From assembly GCF_017357825.1 (NCBI RefSeq), contig NZ_CP046072.1:372001-436000 (forward strand): a stretch of DNA of 64,000 nt, written 5' to 3'. The stretch is from Sulfurimonas aquatica (GTDB lineage Bacteria > Campylobacterota > Campylobacteria > Campylobacterales > Sulfurimonadaceae). Below the pieces are notes generated by a model. The model was not told the DNA's origin and did not search any database. It worked only from the letters and a program-made list of their open reading frames with translations. The stretch's first letter is position 1. Every line of letters begins with the position of its first letter. Positions 42,350-51,500 of this stretch are shown here, piece after piece. The translations under genes and the position numbers were made by a program.

Positions 42350-43413
42350 TTGTTTATGCCTATAGAATATTTATCCATATACCAATCAACAGTCTTAACT
42401 ATCCCAGAGTCAAAATCTTCATCAGCCTTCCAGCCAAGTTGTGTTTCTAGTTTTGTTGCATCTATAGCATAACGTCTATCATGTCCTGCTCTGTCTTCTA
42501 CGAAAGTTATGAGCTCTTTGTATGAAGAAATGGATTGCTTTGCTTCGCTCGCAATGACGGGGGATAACGAGAGTGGAACTTTTTCATCTAGGATAGTACA
42601 TATAGAGTCTACTATCTGAAGATTAGTTCTCTCGTTTCTTCCACCAATATTATATACATTAGCTTCTTTGCCTGTATGGTAAACTAAATCTATACCTTTA
42701 CAGTGATCAAGTACGTATAACCAATCTCTTATGTTCTTACCATCACCATAGATAGGAATAGCTTCACCGCTAAGTGCTTTGCGGATAATAGTTGGTATTA
42801 GTTTTTCATTATGTTGTTTAGGACCATAGTTATTTGAACAGTTAGTTATAACTGTATTCATTCCGTATGTCTCTTGGTAAGACCTTACTATCATATCGCT
42901 AGATGCTTTAGAAGCTGAGTATGGAGAGTTAGGTGCATATGGCGTCTCTTCAGTAAAGAGGTCAGTTTCGTTTAGAGTTCCGTATACTTCATCTGTTGAG
43001 ATGTGGTGAAACCTACATCCTTTGTAGTTCTCTTTGTAATTGAATGGTTTATCCATCCAGTATTTCTGAGCAACATCAAGTAGAGTGAAAGTGCCGTTTA
43101 CATTTGTCTCTATGAACACACCTGGGTTTTTAATAGAGTTGTCAACATGAGATTCAGCAGCAAAGTGAATAACGCCATTAATGTCATACTCGTTAAATAT
43201 AAACTCTACTAGTTCACGATTACAAATATCGCCTTTGATGAATTTATACTTAGGGTTGTTCTCACACTCACTTAGGTTAGCTAAGTCACCTGCATATGTT
43301 AATAGGTCTAGATTGATTACATTATACTCTGGATACTTCTCTAAAAAGTAGGGTACGAAGTTGCTTCCTATGAAACCTGCACAGCCTGTTACTAAGATGT
43401 TTTTCTGTTGCAT
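42346..43413 (-). CDS. rfbB: dTDP-glucose 4,6-dehydratase
   Basis: Second step of dTDP-L-rhamnose synthesis. NAD loop VTGCAGFIGSNFV, STDEVYG, the YxxxK pair in PYSASKASSD, and ELITFVEDRAGHDRRYAID are diagnostic. I place the start at 43413 (MQQKNILVTG), preceded by GGGAG. A longer frame begins 11 codons earlier but overlaps rfbD and adds nothing conserved. An unusual insert of about 15 residues (around 281-296, VIASEAKQS) interrupts the otherwise conserved segment before ELITFV. It is encoded by a dispersed DNA repeat that stays in frame. The insert lies in a surface region, so activity may be kept. Confidence 0.93.
   Translation of the reverse strand: MQQKNILVTGCAGFIGSNFVPYFLEKYPEYNVINLDLLTYAGDLANLSECENNPKYKFIKGDICNRELVEFIFNEYDINGVIHFAAESHVDNSIKNPGVFIETNVNGTFTLLDVAQKYWMDKPFNYKENYKGCRFHHISTDEVYGTLNETDLFTEETPYAPNSPYSASKASSDMIVRSYQETYGMNTVITNCSNNYGPKQHNEKLIPTIIRKALSGEAIPIYGDGKNIRDWLYVLDHCKGIDLVYHTGKEANVYNIGGRNERTNLQIVDSICTILDEKVPLSLSPVIASEAKQSISSYKELITFVEDRAGHDRRYAIDATKLETQLGWKADEDFDSGIVKTVDWYMDKYSIGINN
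42528..42563. repeat. REP-like dispersed repeat inserted in frame in rfbB
   Basis: The plus strand reads ATGGATTGCTTTGCTTCGC and continues TCGCAATGACGGGGG. This is the widespread bacterial repeat that yields the peptide VIASEAKQS when translated on this strand. It lies wholly inside rfbB and keeps the frame. I saw no second copy in the window. Confidence 0.75.
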
Positions 43414-43415
43414 TA

Positions 43416-44282
43416 TTATTTTTTTTCTCCCATAACTGTTAAACACTCATACAAACTATCTTTCCAGTAGGGGATAGTAATGTTAAATTCTTTTTTTATC
43501 TTTGATTTGTTAAGTAGGCTATAGTGAGGCCTTTTTACGGGTGTTGGGTATTCCTTTGACTCTATAGGATTAACCTTACACTCTATCTTAGCAATTTTCA
43601 TTATCTCTTTAGCAAAGTCGTACCAGCTAAGTACTCCTTCGTTTGAGTAGTGATATGTTTCTACTTGTTGATTATTAATATTTGGAATTATATCTAAAAT
43701 TACTTTTGCTAAATCTTTTGCATAAGTTGGTGTTCCAACTTGGTCAAATATAACTCCAAGAGAGTCTTTGTCTTTACCAAGCCTCAACATTGTCTTCACA
43801 AAATTAGCTCCGAATGAAGAGTAGACCCATGAAGTTCTAATGATGATAGAGTTTAAAGGATTAATATTATTCATAGCTTTTTCACCAGTAAATTTAGTCG
43901 TGCCATAGACTCCATTAGGGTTTGTCGTGTCATCTTCAACATATGGCTTGAAGTTCTCACCATTAAAGACATAGTCGGTTGATATATGGACTAGTTTGAT
44001 GTTTTTTTCTTTTGCTAATTCTGCTAGATATTTTACAGCTAAATGATTTATCTTGTCTGCATTCAGTTCATCTTCTTCCGCTTTATCTACAGCTGTATAT
44101 GCGGCACAGTTTATAATGGCGTTTATGTTGTTTATATCGATGAAGTTTTTAACTTCACTAAAGTTTGTAATGTCTAGTCTGCTTCTATCTGTAAAAAAGA
44201 AGTTGTACTCATAGTTGGATGATATCCCTCTTATCTCTGAACCTAATTGACCGTTTGAGCCTGTAACTAGTATATTAGTCAT
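43416..44282 (-). CDS. rfbD: dTDP-4-dehydrorhamnose reductase
   Basis: Last step of dTDP-L-rhamnose synthesis, NAD(P)H-dependent. ILVTGSNGQLGSEI is the nucleotide loop, HISTDYVFNGE the catalytic Thr region, and NGVYGTTKFTGEKAM the YxxxK pair. RTSWVYSSFGANFVKTM and YHYSNEGVLSWYDFA are RmlD signatures. The length of 288 is normal. The start overlaps rfbC by eight bases. Codon use and AT-richness match the rest of the locus. Confidence 0.95.
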   Translation of the reverse strand: MTNILVTGSNGQLGSEIRGISSNYEYNFFFTDRSRLDITNFSEVKNFIDINNINAIINCAAYTAVDKAEEDELNADKINHLAVKYLAELAKEKNIKLVHISTDYVFNGENFKPYVEDDTTNPNGVYGTTKFTGEKAMNNINPLNSIIIRTSWVYSSFGANFVKTMLRLGKDKDSLGVIFDQVGTPTYAKDLAKVILDIIPNINNQQVETYHYSNEGVLSWYDFAKEIMKIAKIECKVNPIESKEYPTPVKRPHYSLLNKSKIKKEFNITIPYWKDSLYECLTVMGEKK

Positions 44283-44853
44283 TATAGTAGTTCATTCCAT
44301 ATTCAAATAAATCATTAGTCTGAGATAGTTTAGGTTGAACCTTGTCTTTAGCAGATAGGTTCAATTCGCTTGGCGGAACTTGCCAATCTATATTTAGGTC
44401 ATTATCATTAAATAATATTCCTCTATCATTTTCTGGAGAGTAATAGTTATCTACCTTGTAAGCGAAGATAGTATCATCTTCAAGCACTACGAAACCATGA
44501 GCGAATCCTCTTGGAACTAACATCTGTTTTTTATTCTCAGCACTTAATTCTACTGCCACATGTTTACCAAATGTTAGTGAGCCTTTTCTGATGTCTACTG
44601 CAATATCAAGAACACGACCTTGAATAACTCTGACTAATTTAGTTTGAGCAGCTGGAGCTAGTTGGTAATGTAAACCTCTTAAAACACCACGAGAAGACTT
44701 AGATTCGTTGTCTTGGCGGAAGTTTATTTTATAACCTAAGAATGATTCTAATTTATCGGCTCTAAAAGTTTCTACAAAGTAACCGCGTTCATCACCATGA
44801 ATGGTTGGCTCACATATGACTACATCTGGTATGTTGGCTCTTAGAAAATTCAC
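44275..44853 (-). CDS. rfbC: dTDP-4-dehydrorhamnose 3,5-epimerase
   Basis: Third step of dTDP-L-rhamnose synthesis. The cupin-fold motifs are all visible: HGDERGYFVETFRADKL, RQDNESKSSRGVLRGLHYQ, KLVRVIQGRVLDIAVDIRKGS, and PRGFAHGFVVLED. His in GLHYQ and the downstream Tyr (NYYSPENDRGI) are the catalytic pair. At 192 residues it is slightly longer than the usual 180. It abuts rfbA directly. Confidence 0.95.
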   Translation of the reverse strand: MNFLRANIPDVVICEPTIHGDERGYFVETFRADKLESFLGYKINFRQDNESKSSRGVLRGLHYQLAPAAQTKLVRVIQGRVLDIAVDIRKGSLTFGKHVAVELSAENKKQMLVPRGFAHGFVVLEDDTIFAYKVDNYYSPENDRGILFNDNDLNIDWQVPPSELNLSAKDKVQPKLSQTNDLFEYGMNYYND

Positions 44854-45738
44854 TTACAGTTTACCTTGCTCAGCACGAGAGAGTAGGTACTGACCATATT
44901 GATTCTTCTTGAGTGGCTGAGCTAGTTCTATGAGTTTTTCTTTAGATATATAGCCCATCTCAAAAGCTATCTCTTCAAGACATGCTACTTTAAGAGATTG
45001 ACGGTTTTCAATTGTTTGGATGAACTGTGATGCTTCTAGAAGTGACTCGTGAGTTCCTGTATCTAGCCATGCATAACCTCTACCCATAAGTTCAACTTTA
45101 AGTCTCTGCTCAGCTAGGTAATCTTGATTAAGAGTAGTTATTTCTAACTCACCTCTGTTGCTTGGTTTAACGTCTTTAGCTTTTTTTACTACGTCGTTAG
45201 GATAGAAGTAGAGACCTATAACTGCATAGTTAGATTTAGGATTTGTAGGTTTTTCTTCTATTGAAGTTACATTACCTTCTTTATCAAACTCTGCAACTCC
45301 ATAACGTTCAGGATCTTTTACATAGTAACCAAATACTGTAGCTTTATTTTCAGCCTTTGCATTTTTAACTGATTTAGATAGAAGTTGAGTAAGTCCATGA
45401 CCGTAAAAAATATTGTCGCCAAGAACAAGACATACATCATCATTACCTATAAATTCTTCTCCAAGTATGAAAGCCTGTGCTAAGCCGTCCGGTGAAGGCT
45501 GAACAACGTAAGAGAACTGCATACCTATGTCTGAGCCATCGCCTAACAATTCTTCAAACCTTGGAAGATCTTTAGGAGTAGAAATTATAAGAACTTCAGT
45601 AATACCTGAAAGCATTAAGACAGAAAGCGGATAGTAAATCATAGGCTTATCATAAATAGGAACCAACTGCTTACTCACACCTTTGGTTATTGGATATAAA
45701 CGAGTGCCGCTTCCGCCTGCTAGTATTATGCCTTTCAT
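44854..45738 (-). CDS. rfbA: glucose-1-phosphate thymidylyltransferase
   Basis: First step of dTDP-L-rhamnose synthesis and first gene of the 19-kb minus-strand polysaccharide operon. [19 protein letters not shown] is the nucleotide-binding start, [13 protein letters not shown] the substrate loop, VLGDNIFYG the metal site, and [19 protein letters not shown] the family signature. I start it at 45738, because GGAGG lies 11 bases upstream and the conserved N-terminus begins there. The frame extends six codons further to an ATG with no SD. Length 294. Confidence 0.95.
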   Translation of the reverse strand: MKGIILAGGSGTRLYPITKGVSKQLVPIYDKPMIYYPLSVLMLSGITEVLIISTPKDLPRFEELLGDGSDIGMQFSYVVQPSPDGLAQAFILGEEFIGNDDVCLVLGDNIFYGHGLTQLLSKSVKNAKAENKATVFGYYVKDPERYGVAEFDKEGNVTSIEEKPTNPKSNYAVIGLYFYPNDVVKKAKDVKPSNRGELEITTLNQDYLAEQRLKVELMGRGYAWLDTGTHESLLEASQFIQTIENRQSLKVACLEEIAFEMGYISKEKLIELAQPLKKNQYGQYLLSRAEQGKL

Positions 45739-45788
45739 GTATTTAAATGCCTCCATTTATGTTATTTAAATTAGTTTTATATAAACAG

Positions 45789-45794
45789 ATTATA
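45789..45794 (-). promoter_or_regulatory. -10 box of the polysaccharide operon
   Basis: TATAAT on the minus strand (context CACTATAATCTG), about 50 bases before the rfbA start. An AAGACA about 14 bases upstream is a weak -35 candidate. Confidence 0.45.
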
Positions 45795-45934
45795 GTGTAC
45801 TTTAGCATTGTCTTTGCTGAAAAATATTTGATTTATAAGAATGTAGCAATATGCTTTGATGAAAATATTTGAAGATTAAACCTGTGAAAGTGAATTGTAA
45901 GTTTAATTTTAAGTCCTTACTTTACTTTCAGCGC

Positions 45935-45940
45935 TATAAT
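45935..45940 (+). promoter_or_regulatory. -10 box of the 158-aa lipoprotein, leaderless-type
   Basis: TATAAT lies seven bases before the ATG at 45948, and there is no SD between. This is the same arrangement as at alr and the subtilase. Confidence 0.5.
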
Positions 45941-45947
45941 TTCAAAT

Positions 45948-46424
45948 ATGAAATATTTACTAATTATATTTATACTTATTTTTAATGCATGTAGTATTAA
46001 AAACTACAAACTAAATGAGAGTAAAATTTTTATAATTAAATCTCCTCAGTTGAAATTCTCAGATCTAGGATACTTGCGAAGTAGCGATGACAGTGTTGAG
46101 TTAGAGCTTTTTATTGCTGGTAAACCTATTCAAAAGATAGAAATAAATCATCTTATTTGTGTGAATGAGGGTTGTATGAGTAAGAGTAGTTTTAACGAGG
46201 AGTATTTATGTGAATCATATCCAGATGATTTACTCCAAAACATACTCTTAGGTCGCGCTATTTATAATTCAAAAAATATGAATAAGAAAAAAAATAGTTT
46301 TACTCAAACAATTAAAAATGAAAGTGTAGATATAAGGTATGAAGTCTCATCAAAGATGATATTTTTTAAAGACAAAACTAATAACATAATAATCAAAATA
46401 AAAAAGGTGAATAATGAAAAATAA
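45948..46424 (+). CDS. small lipoprotein of unknown function
   Basis: 158 residues. The signal peptide [15 protein letters not shown] ends in a lipobox at C15. The mature part is basic and beta-rich. It has two cysteines in [12 protein letters not shown] that may form a disulfide, and a third in YLCESYPDD. No family is recognised; similar short lipoproteins occur beside nfo in related genomes as far as I recall. The end overlaps the nfo start by 11 bases, so the two are translationally linked. It is probably transcribed without a leader. Confidence 0.8.
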   Translation: MKYLLIIFILIFNACSIKNYKLNESKIFIIKSPQLKFSDLGYLRSSDDSVELELFIAGKPIQKIEINHLICVNEGCMSKSSFNEEYLCESYPDDLLQNILLGRAIYNSKNMNKKKNSFTQTIKNESVDIRYEVSSKMIFFKDKTNNIIIKIKKVNNEK

Positions 46425-47304
46425 TAAATTTGTAGGAGCGCACTGCTCGGCAAGTGGTGGCGTTTATAACGCAATAACTAACGCAGAGGCTATAGGCGCA
46501 AAAGCGTTTGCGCTATTTACTAAAAACCAACGCCAATGGGTTGCAAAAGATTTGGACGCTGAAACTATAGATAAATTTAAAAGTATGTTAGACGCTAGCG
46601 GCATACTTCCTAAACATATACTGCCCCATGATTCGTATCTTATAAATCTAGGACATCCTGAAGTTGAAAAACTGGAAAAATCAAGAACTGCTTTCATAGA
46701 TGAACTGCAGCGTTGTGAACAACTTGGACTAGACCGTTTGAACTTTCATCCTGGTAGCCATTTAGCAAAGGTTAAAAAGTCAGATAAAGAAAACATTGAA
46801 ATAATGAAACCTATAGAAGACGTTTGTTTAGACGTTATAGCGGAGTCGATAAACATAGCGCTAGATAAAACGCACGGCGTTAGCGCGGTTTTAGAAAACA
46901 CTGCTGGACAAGGGAGTAACCTTGGATGGCGTTTTGAGCATTTAGCGCATATTATAGATAAAGTAGAAGACAAATCTCGCATTGGCGTTTGTATAGACAC
47001 TTGTCATATGTTTACAGCAGGATATGACATTAGAACTCGTGACGTATATGACAAAACATGGGCGGAGTTTGAAAAAATAGTAGGTTTTAAGTACCTAATG
47101 GGAATGCATATAAACGACTCTAAGCCACCACTAGGCTCTCATGTAGATAGACACCACTCACTTGGAAAAGGTGAAATAGGGCTAGATGCATTTAGATTTA
47201 TCATGAATGATGAGAGAATGAATGATATACCATTAGTGTTGGAAACAATTGATGAGACTATTTGGAAAGAAGAGATAGAACTTTTATATAGTTTTGTGGA
47301 TTAA
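46414..47304 (+). CDS. nfo: deoxyribonuclease IV (AP endonuclease)
   Basis: Zinc-dependent AP endonuclease of base-excision repair, 296 residues. Motifs with metal ligands: [53 protein letters not shown] and [26 protein letters not shown]. These supply the His, Glu and Asp residues that hold three zinc ions. The start lies inside the end of the upstream lipoprotein gene, with AAGG about eight bases before. The gene is complete. Confidence 0.96.
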   Translation: MKNNKFVGAHCSASGGVYNAITNAEAIGAKAFALFTKNQRQWVAKDLDAETIDKFKSMLDASGILPKHILPHDSYLINLGHPEVEKLEKSRTAFIDELQRCEQLGLDRLNFHPGSHLAKVKKSDKENIEIMKPIEDVCLDVIAESINIALDKTHGVSAVLENTAGQGSNLGWRFEHLAHIIDKVEDKSRIGVCIDTCHMFTAGYDIRTRDVYDKTWAEFEKIVGFKYLMGMHINDSKPPLGSHVDRHHSLGKGEIGLDAFRFIMNDERMNDIPLVLETIDETIWKEEIELLYSFVD

Positions 47305-47351
47305 GAAACAATAGTGTAGTATTACTTAAAAACATAATAAGGATAAAAAAT

Positions 47352-48596
47352 ATGAAAAAAATAGTTTTAGTGTCTATAGCTGCAAGCTCGGTTTTAATGG
47401 CTGGTGGGTATAAAATTCCAGAGACTTCAACAAACTCGGTAGCATTAGGTGGGGCGAATATTGCTCACACCAAGAGTGCTGATGCAGCTTATGATAATCC
47501 AGCAAATATGATTTTTATGTCTGAAAAGCATCATATGGAAGTGGATTTAATGTATGTAGGCATTAGTTCTACTAATTATGAAGGTTCATATACTGATCAG
47601 ACAGGAACAACAACGGGTCATAACATCAGTTCTGAGAATGAAACTTTTCTTATTCCATCTTTACATTATGTATCACCAACTATTGGGAATGCAAAAGTCG
47701 GTCTGAGTATTGTTGTTCCAGGTGGACTTACTAGAAGATGGAAAGAGGATCCAGCTAAGAAGTCTGCTGAAGAGTTTACCCTTAGAATAGTTGAAGTAAA
47801 CCCTACTGCAGCATTTAAGGTAAATGAAAAACTTGCTCTTGGGGTAGGTTTTAGAATAGTTCACTCAGAAGGTGTTGTTAAAGCTACTCCATCTTCAAAC
47901 GCACTTGTTCCTATTTCACAAGATATGTCTGGAGATTCTTTAGATTTTGGATATAACTTAGCATTAGCATATAAGCCAAATGCAGATATAGAAATTGGAC
48001 TTACATATCGTTCACAAGTTAACCTAACAGAAGAAGGTAGTGCTAACCTTGTTTATACACAGTTTACGCCTCCTGCTACTATTACTCCAGTAATGAATGG
48101 TACATATGATGCTTCAATCACAGTACCTCTTCCAGCTACATTTGCAGCTGCAATAGCATATACTTTACCTAGTGACACAACGGTTGAGCTTGTATATGAA
48201 CATGCTCGCTGGTCTGCATATGAAAATATAAATTTTGATTATACTAATCCAACAGCAGAAGCAGTCTTTGGAACATCACGATCTAAAAACTGGAACGATA
48301 CCAATACATTTCGTTTAGGTTTAACTCAAGAGTTGGATTCTGCAACTTTAATGGCTGGATTAGTGATTGATGAGACGCCAGTGCCAGAAGAGACTTTAGG
48401 ATTTGAGACTCCTGGAAGTGATTCTATATCTGTGTCACTTGGTGCTCGCTATGATGTAAATGAGAAAATGGATGTAGCTTTTGGAGCTTTATACTCAATG
48501 AAAGAGGACAGAGTTGTTAAAAATAATAGCATAGATGGTAAGTTTACTGATTCAAATGTAATATTAATTTCTGCTGGTGTTGGGTATAAATTTTAA
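47352..48596 (+). CDS. FadL/OmpP1-type outer-membrane channel
   Basis: 414 residues. After a 17-residue signal peptide (KIVLVSIAASSVLMAG), the mature N-terminus GGYKIPETSTNSVALGGA and DAAYDNPANM are the FadL/TodX hallmark. VVPGGLTRRWK and the final GVGYKF, ending in Phe, fit a beta-barrel recognised by BamA. Members import long-chain fatty acids or hydrocarbons. Substrate here is unknown. SD AAGGA is placed normally. The following AAA ATPase gene uses an SD that overlaps this stop codon, so the two are one operon. Confidence 0.9.
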   Translation: MKKIVLVSIAASSVLMAGGYKIPETSTNSVALGGANIAHTKSADAAYDNPANMIFMSEKHHMEVDLMYVGISSTNYEGSYTDQTGTTTGHNISSENETFLIPSLHYVSPTIGNAKVGLSIVVPGGLTRRWKEDPAKKSAEEFTLRIVEVNPTAAFKVNEKLALGVGFRIVHSEGVVKATPSSNALVPISQDMSGDSLDFGYNLALAYKPNADIEIGLTYRSQVNLTEEGSANLVYTQFTPPATITPVMNGTYDASITVPLPATFAAAIAYTLPSDTTVELVYEHARWSAYENINFDYTNPTAEAVFGTSRSKNWNDTNTFRLGLTQELDSATLMAGLVIDETPVPEETLGFETPGSDSISVSLGARYDVNEKMDVAFGALYSMKEDRVVKNNSIDGKFTDSNVILISAGVGYKF

Positions 48597-48604
48597 GGAT
48601 TTTT

Positions 48605-50341
48605 TTGAAAAATTTAATTAATTTTCTCTCAGAAAAAAAGATTGAAAAATCTGATATTTTTGTACATTTAAAATGTAATAATACTGAGGCTATGATGCTT
48701 CAGTATTTAGCCAAACAGTATATGACTGGACAAGATGATGTTCTTGTCTTAGATCTTCTTCAAGAACTTTTTAGCATTGATGATTATGCATACTTAGATC
48801 ATTTAAGTGAACTTAAAAACCTACTAGAACTTGGTTGGATACATCAACAAAGCTTTACCCCAATGAAAATATCAGATGTTACTCCTTTAGAGCTTTTAAA
48901 TACAGCAGTTGGCTTAACACCATCTTTTTTAAGACTATTGCAAGAGGGAACGTTAGAATATGATTTACCTGATGTTAAGCCTTATTCAGATCACTTAGAG
49001 TATCTTCAAGATCAATTTTTTAGAATTGAACTTTATCAGAAAATGAGCACTATTCGACAAAATGTTCATGAACATTCCCTAGGGATAGATAGAGTACAAA
49101 AAAAACTGCAACTACTTGAAACTAGAATAGCTGAGAGAGTTGCTCAAACATCAGAGAATCTTGTTTTAGATAAGTTTTTTAAGCAAAAAAAGATGACTAA
49201 TCTTGATCAAGTGATTTTTATTGCACTCCTTCGTGAGGAGTATAGTTCAACTGATGCAAGTTTAAGAGAGATGAATTCTCTTATAGATTTGATATCCTTG
49301 GATGATTATGAACGTATTAAAAATCGCTCACTTTTAGAAGATGGCTCAAACCTTCTGAGTAATGATATTATAGATTATGAAGAGATGCTAAACCCATTTG
49401 GTGGTATAAGTCGTGCATTTTATATTGTGGATGAGGTGCTTCAAAGTATTATACATCCTCAAAAAACAAAAAAAGTAACTCGACTGAAACTAAATGCTCT
49501 AATAGAAGAACAGGACATATTTGAACTTGTAGATAGTGATAGTTCTTTAGAAGATGTTGTGTTAAATGAAAAAACAGAAGAGACGCTTCATAATCTAATG
49601 CGTCAAGTTGATAAAGAAGTAGTCTCGCGTTTAGTGAAGTGGGGTATCAAAGATAAAAAGAGTGGCATTGATGCTCGTATAATATTTTATGGAGCAGCTG
49701 GAACGGGTAAAACGATGACAGCCTACTCTTTAGCCAAGTCTCTTAAACGCCAAGTACTTGCATTTGATTGTTCTAAGATTTTATCTATGTATGTAGGTGA
49801 GAGTGAGAAAAATGTTCGTAAAATATTTGACACTTTTTACGAGCTAAGTGAAAAGACAAAAACAGAACCTATACTACTTTTAAATGAAGCAGATCAATTT
49901 TTAGGAGCTAGAAGTAGTGGAACTATAACCGGTGCCGATCAGATGCATAATCAGATGCAAAATATTTTTTTAGAGCAGATCGAAAATTTTCGTGGAATGC
50001 TTATAGCCACTACAAATTTACTTGAAAATATAGATAAAGCATTTTCAAGACGTTTTAACTATAAGATAGAATTTAAAAAGCCGGATAAATTACAAAGAGA
50101 GAGACTTTGGGAGCTAATGCTACCAGTTGATGCCCCTTATGAAAAAGGTTTTGACTCTAAAGAGTTGGCTACTTATAGTTTAACAGGTGGACAGATAAAT
50201 CTTATAGTTAAAAACACAGCATATAAGGTTGCAGTTAAAGAGAAACCAGTATTTAAGATAAAAGACTTTATTGATGAAATAAATAGAGAAAAAGATGCAA
50301 ATTTTGATAGTGAAAAGTCTATGGGCTTTTTAAATAAATAA
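48605..50341 (+). CDS. AAA-family ATPase
   Basis: 578 residues. The C-terminal third is an AAA module: Walker A GAAGTGKTMTAYSLAK, Walker B ILLLNEADQFLG with Asn in place of the first Asp, sensor 1 IATTNL, and the arginine finger region AFSRRFNYKIEFKKP. The N-terminal 330 residues are helical with no recognised domain. The NEAD form is common in this bacterial AAA subgroup, so it need not mean loss of activity. The start is TTG, with AAGGA five bases before; that SD overlaps the fadL stop. The target is unknown; a remodelling or regulatory role is likely. Confidence 0.85.
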   Translation: MKNLINFLSEKKIEKSDIFVHLKCNNTEAMMLQYLAKQYMTGQDDVLVLDLLQELFSIDDYAYLDHLSELKNLLELGWIHQQSFTPMKISDVTPLELLNTAVGLTPSFLRLLQEGTLEYDLPDVKPYSDHLEYLQDQFFRIELYQKMSTIRQNVHEHSLGIDRVQKKLQLLETRIAERVAQTSENLVLDKFFKQKKMTNLDQVIFIALLREEYSSTDASLREMNSLIDLISLDDYERIKNRSLLEDGSNLLSNDIIDYEEMLNPFGGISRAFYIVDEVLQSIIHPQKTKKVTRLKLNALIEEQDIFELVDSDSSLEDVVLNEKTEETLHNLMRQVDKEVVSRLVKWGIKDKKSGIDARIIFYGAAGTGKTMTAYSLAKSLKRQVLAFDCSKILSMYVGESEKNVRKIFDTFYELSEKTKTEPILLLNEADQFLGARSSGTITGADQMHNQMQNIFLEQIENFRGMLIATTNLLENIDKAFSRRFNYKIEFKKPDKLQRERLWELMLPVDAPYEKGFDSKELATYSLTGGQINLIVKNTAYKVAVKEKPVFKIKDFIDEINREKDANFDSEKSMGFLNK

Positions 50342-50743
50342 CTAATATCTATGTTTACTCTTTTTTTCATCATATGTGAAAAAAAGAACGGTTATCCATA
50401 TCATTGCCAATCCTGCGACAATTTCATAGCCTATGAGCCAGACTATTAAAAATGAATCAGTATCTGCAAAAACACTATTTTTGAAGTTTCCACCGGCTAT
50501 AAAGTATGTTAGAAATAGATAACCAAAAATATAAGGGATACTAACAGCATAGACTGTAAACATAGTCCCTTCCCAACCTTCAGGTGCAAGTGTAATATCT
50601 TTTAAACTTAACTCTTGTTTTGCAAAAGAACGAGGTCCTTTAGGTTTTTGATGCTTTTTTTGATGCTCTTTGCGAGAGATAAAATCATAGTAAGTTCTAT
50701 TTTTTTGCTCAATTTTGTATTCAATAGAATTGTCATCTGCCAT
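50342..50743 (-). CDS. small two-span membrane protein
   Basis: 133 residues from ATG 50743, whose SD AGGAG is eight bases away. A TTG two codons upstream is only two bases from the SD and is rejected. The N-terminal 60 residues are soluble and basic (KEHQKKHQKPKGPRSF), followed by two spans (about 68-90 and 100-124) and a lysine-rich tail. No family is recognised. It converges on the AAA gene with the stops touching, and no terminator is seen. Probably an inner-membrane protein. Confidence 0.75.
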   Translation of the reverse strand: MADDNSIEYKIEQKNRTYYDFISRKEHQKKHQKPKGPRSFAKQELSLKDITLAPEGWEGTMFTVYAVSIPYIFGYLFLTYFIAGGNFKNSVFADTDSFLIVWLIGYEIVAGLAMIWITVLFFTYDEKKSKHRY

Positions 50744-51110
50744 AATCAAATCTCCTCGCTTTTTGTCATGAATTATTATAGCACTCTTTAGTGATATTTT
50801 AGTGATTAGTTAAAAATTAATGTATTTTAATAAGCTTAAAACCTATCTCTAATAATATAACATATTACTATTTTACACACTTGTTTTAGCTCCTAAAATT
50901 TACAATGTAGCAAATTGTGACAGTTAAATAAGAGTTAAAGATCTAATAACTTTTATTTAATACTCTTTTTGATATAGTGCAGTAACTGTTTTTTCCTATA
51001 CTAAAAGTGCATATTATCCATATGTATAGGTGTTTTAGAGTATTGGAAAACAAATATTTTCAAGGGTTATATTTTTTATAAGTATGGCTTTTAATTTTAA
51101 AGGTAGGTAT
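50744..51110. other. 367-base intergenic region before nuoA
   Basis: Divergent region holding the promoter of the minus-strand membrane protein and the control region of the nuo operon. TATACT at 50997-51002 and TATATT at 51068-51073 are the best -10 candidates for nuo. ACAATGTAGCAAATTGT at 50902-50918 is an imperfect inverted repeat. No gene is seen. A 27-base in-frame extension of nuoA starts at 51084 but has no SD. Confidence 0.5.
50775..50780 (-). promoter_or_regulatory. -10 box of the small membrane protein gene
   Basis: TATAAT on the minus strand (context GCTATAATAATT), about 32 bases before the start codon. Confidence 0.45.
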
Positions 51111-51500
51111 ATGGAACATATAGTGACTTCAAATCCGTATTTTGGGGTATTTGTACTTTTTGTTTTAACATTTGGTGCATTTACGATGACAACGACCATC
51201 GCTCGTTTAGCGAGTCGTGCACTAGCGGCAAAAGATAGCGAAAAAATTAAACTCTCTGTTTATGAGTGTGGACCGGAAGTAACAAGACAGGCAAACAGAA
51301 TATCACCACAGTTTTACCTCTTTGCACTTTTGTTTCTACTGTTTGATGTAGAGATCGTATTTATGTTCCCTTGGGCAGTTGACTTCAAATTATTGGGTTG
51401 GTTCGGTTTTGCTGAGATGTTAATGTTTATATTATTATTAACAATCGGTTTTGTATATGCATGGAAAAAAGGAGCCCTAGAATGGCACAACATAAAGTAA
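51111..51500 (+). CDS. nuoA: NADH-quinone oxidoreductase subunit A
   Basis: 129-residue membrane subunit with three spans. YECGPEV in the first loop and [26 protein letters not shown] are the NuoA signatures. I start it at 51111, where AAAGGTAGG gives a good SD. The frame opens nine codons earlier, without one. It is the first gene of the complex I operon, which runs nuoABCD, two unusual small genes, nuoGHIJKLMN. The end overlaps the nuoB start by 19 bases. Confidence 0.95.
   Translation: MEHIVTSNPYFGVFVLFVLTFGAFTMTTTIARLASRALAAKDSEKIKLSVYECGPEVTRQANRISPQFYLFALLFLLFDVEIVFMFPWAVDFKLLGWFGFAEMLMFILLLTIGFVYAWKKGALEWHNIK

Noticed and set aside
26588-45738. Wzx/Wzy-dependent polysaccharide assembly
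   Set aside because: No flippase or polymerase gene in the locus. wzm and wzt show ABC-dependent export.
51084-51110. Upstream ATG of nuoA as the true start
   Set aside because: No SD at 51084, while 51111 has AAAGGTAGG and the conserved N-terminus begins there.
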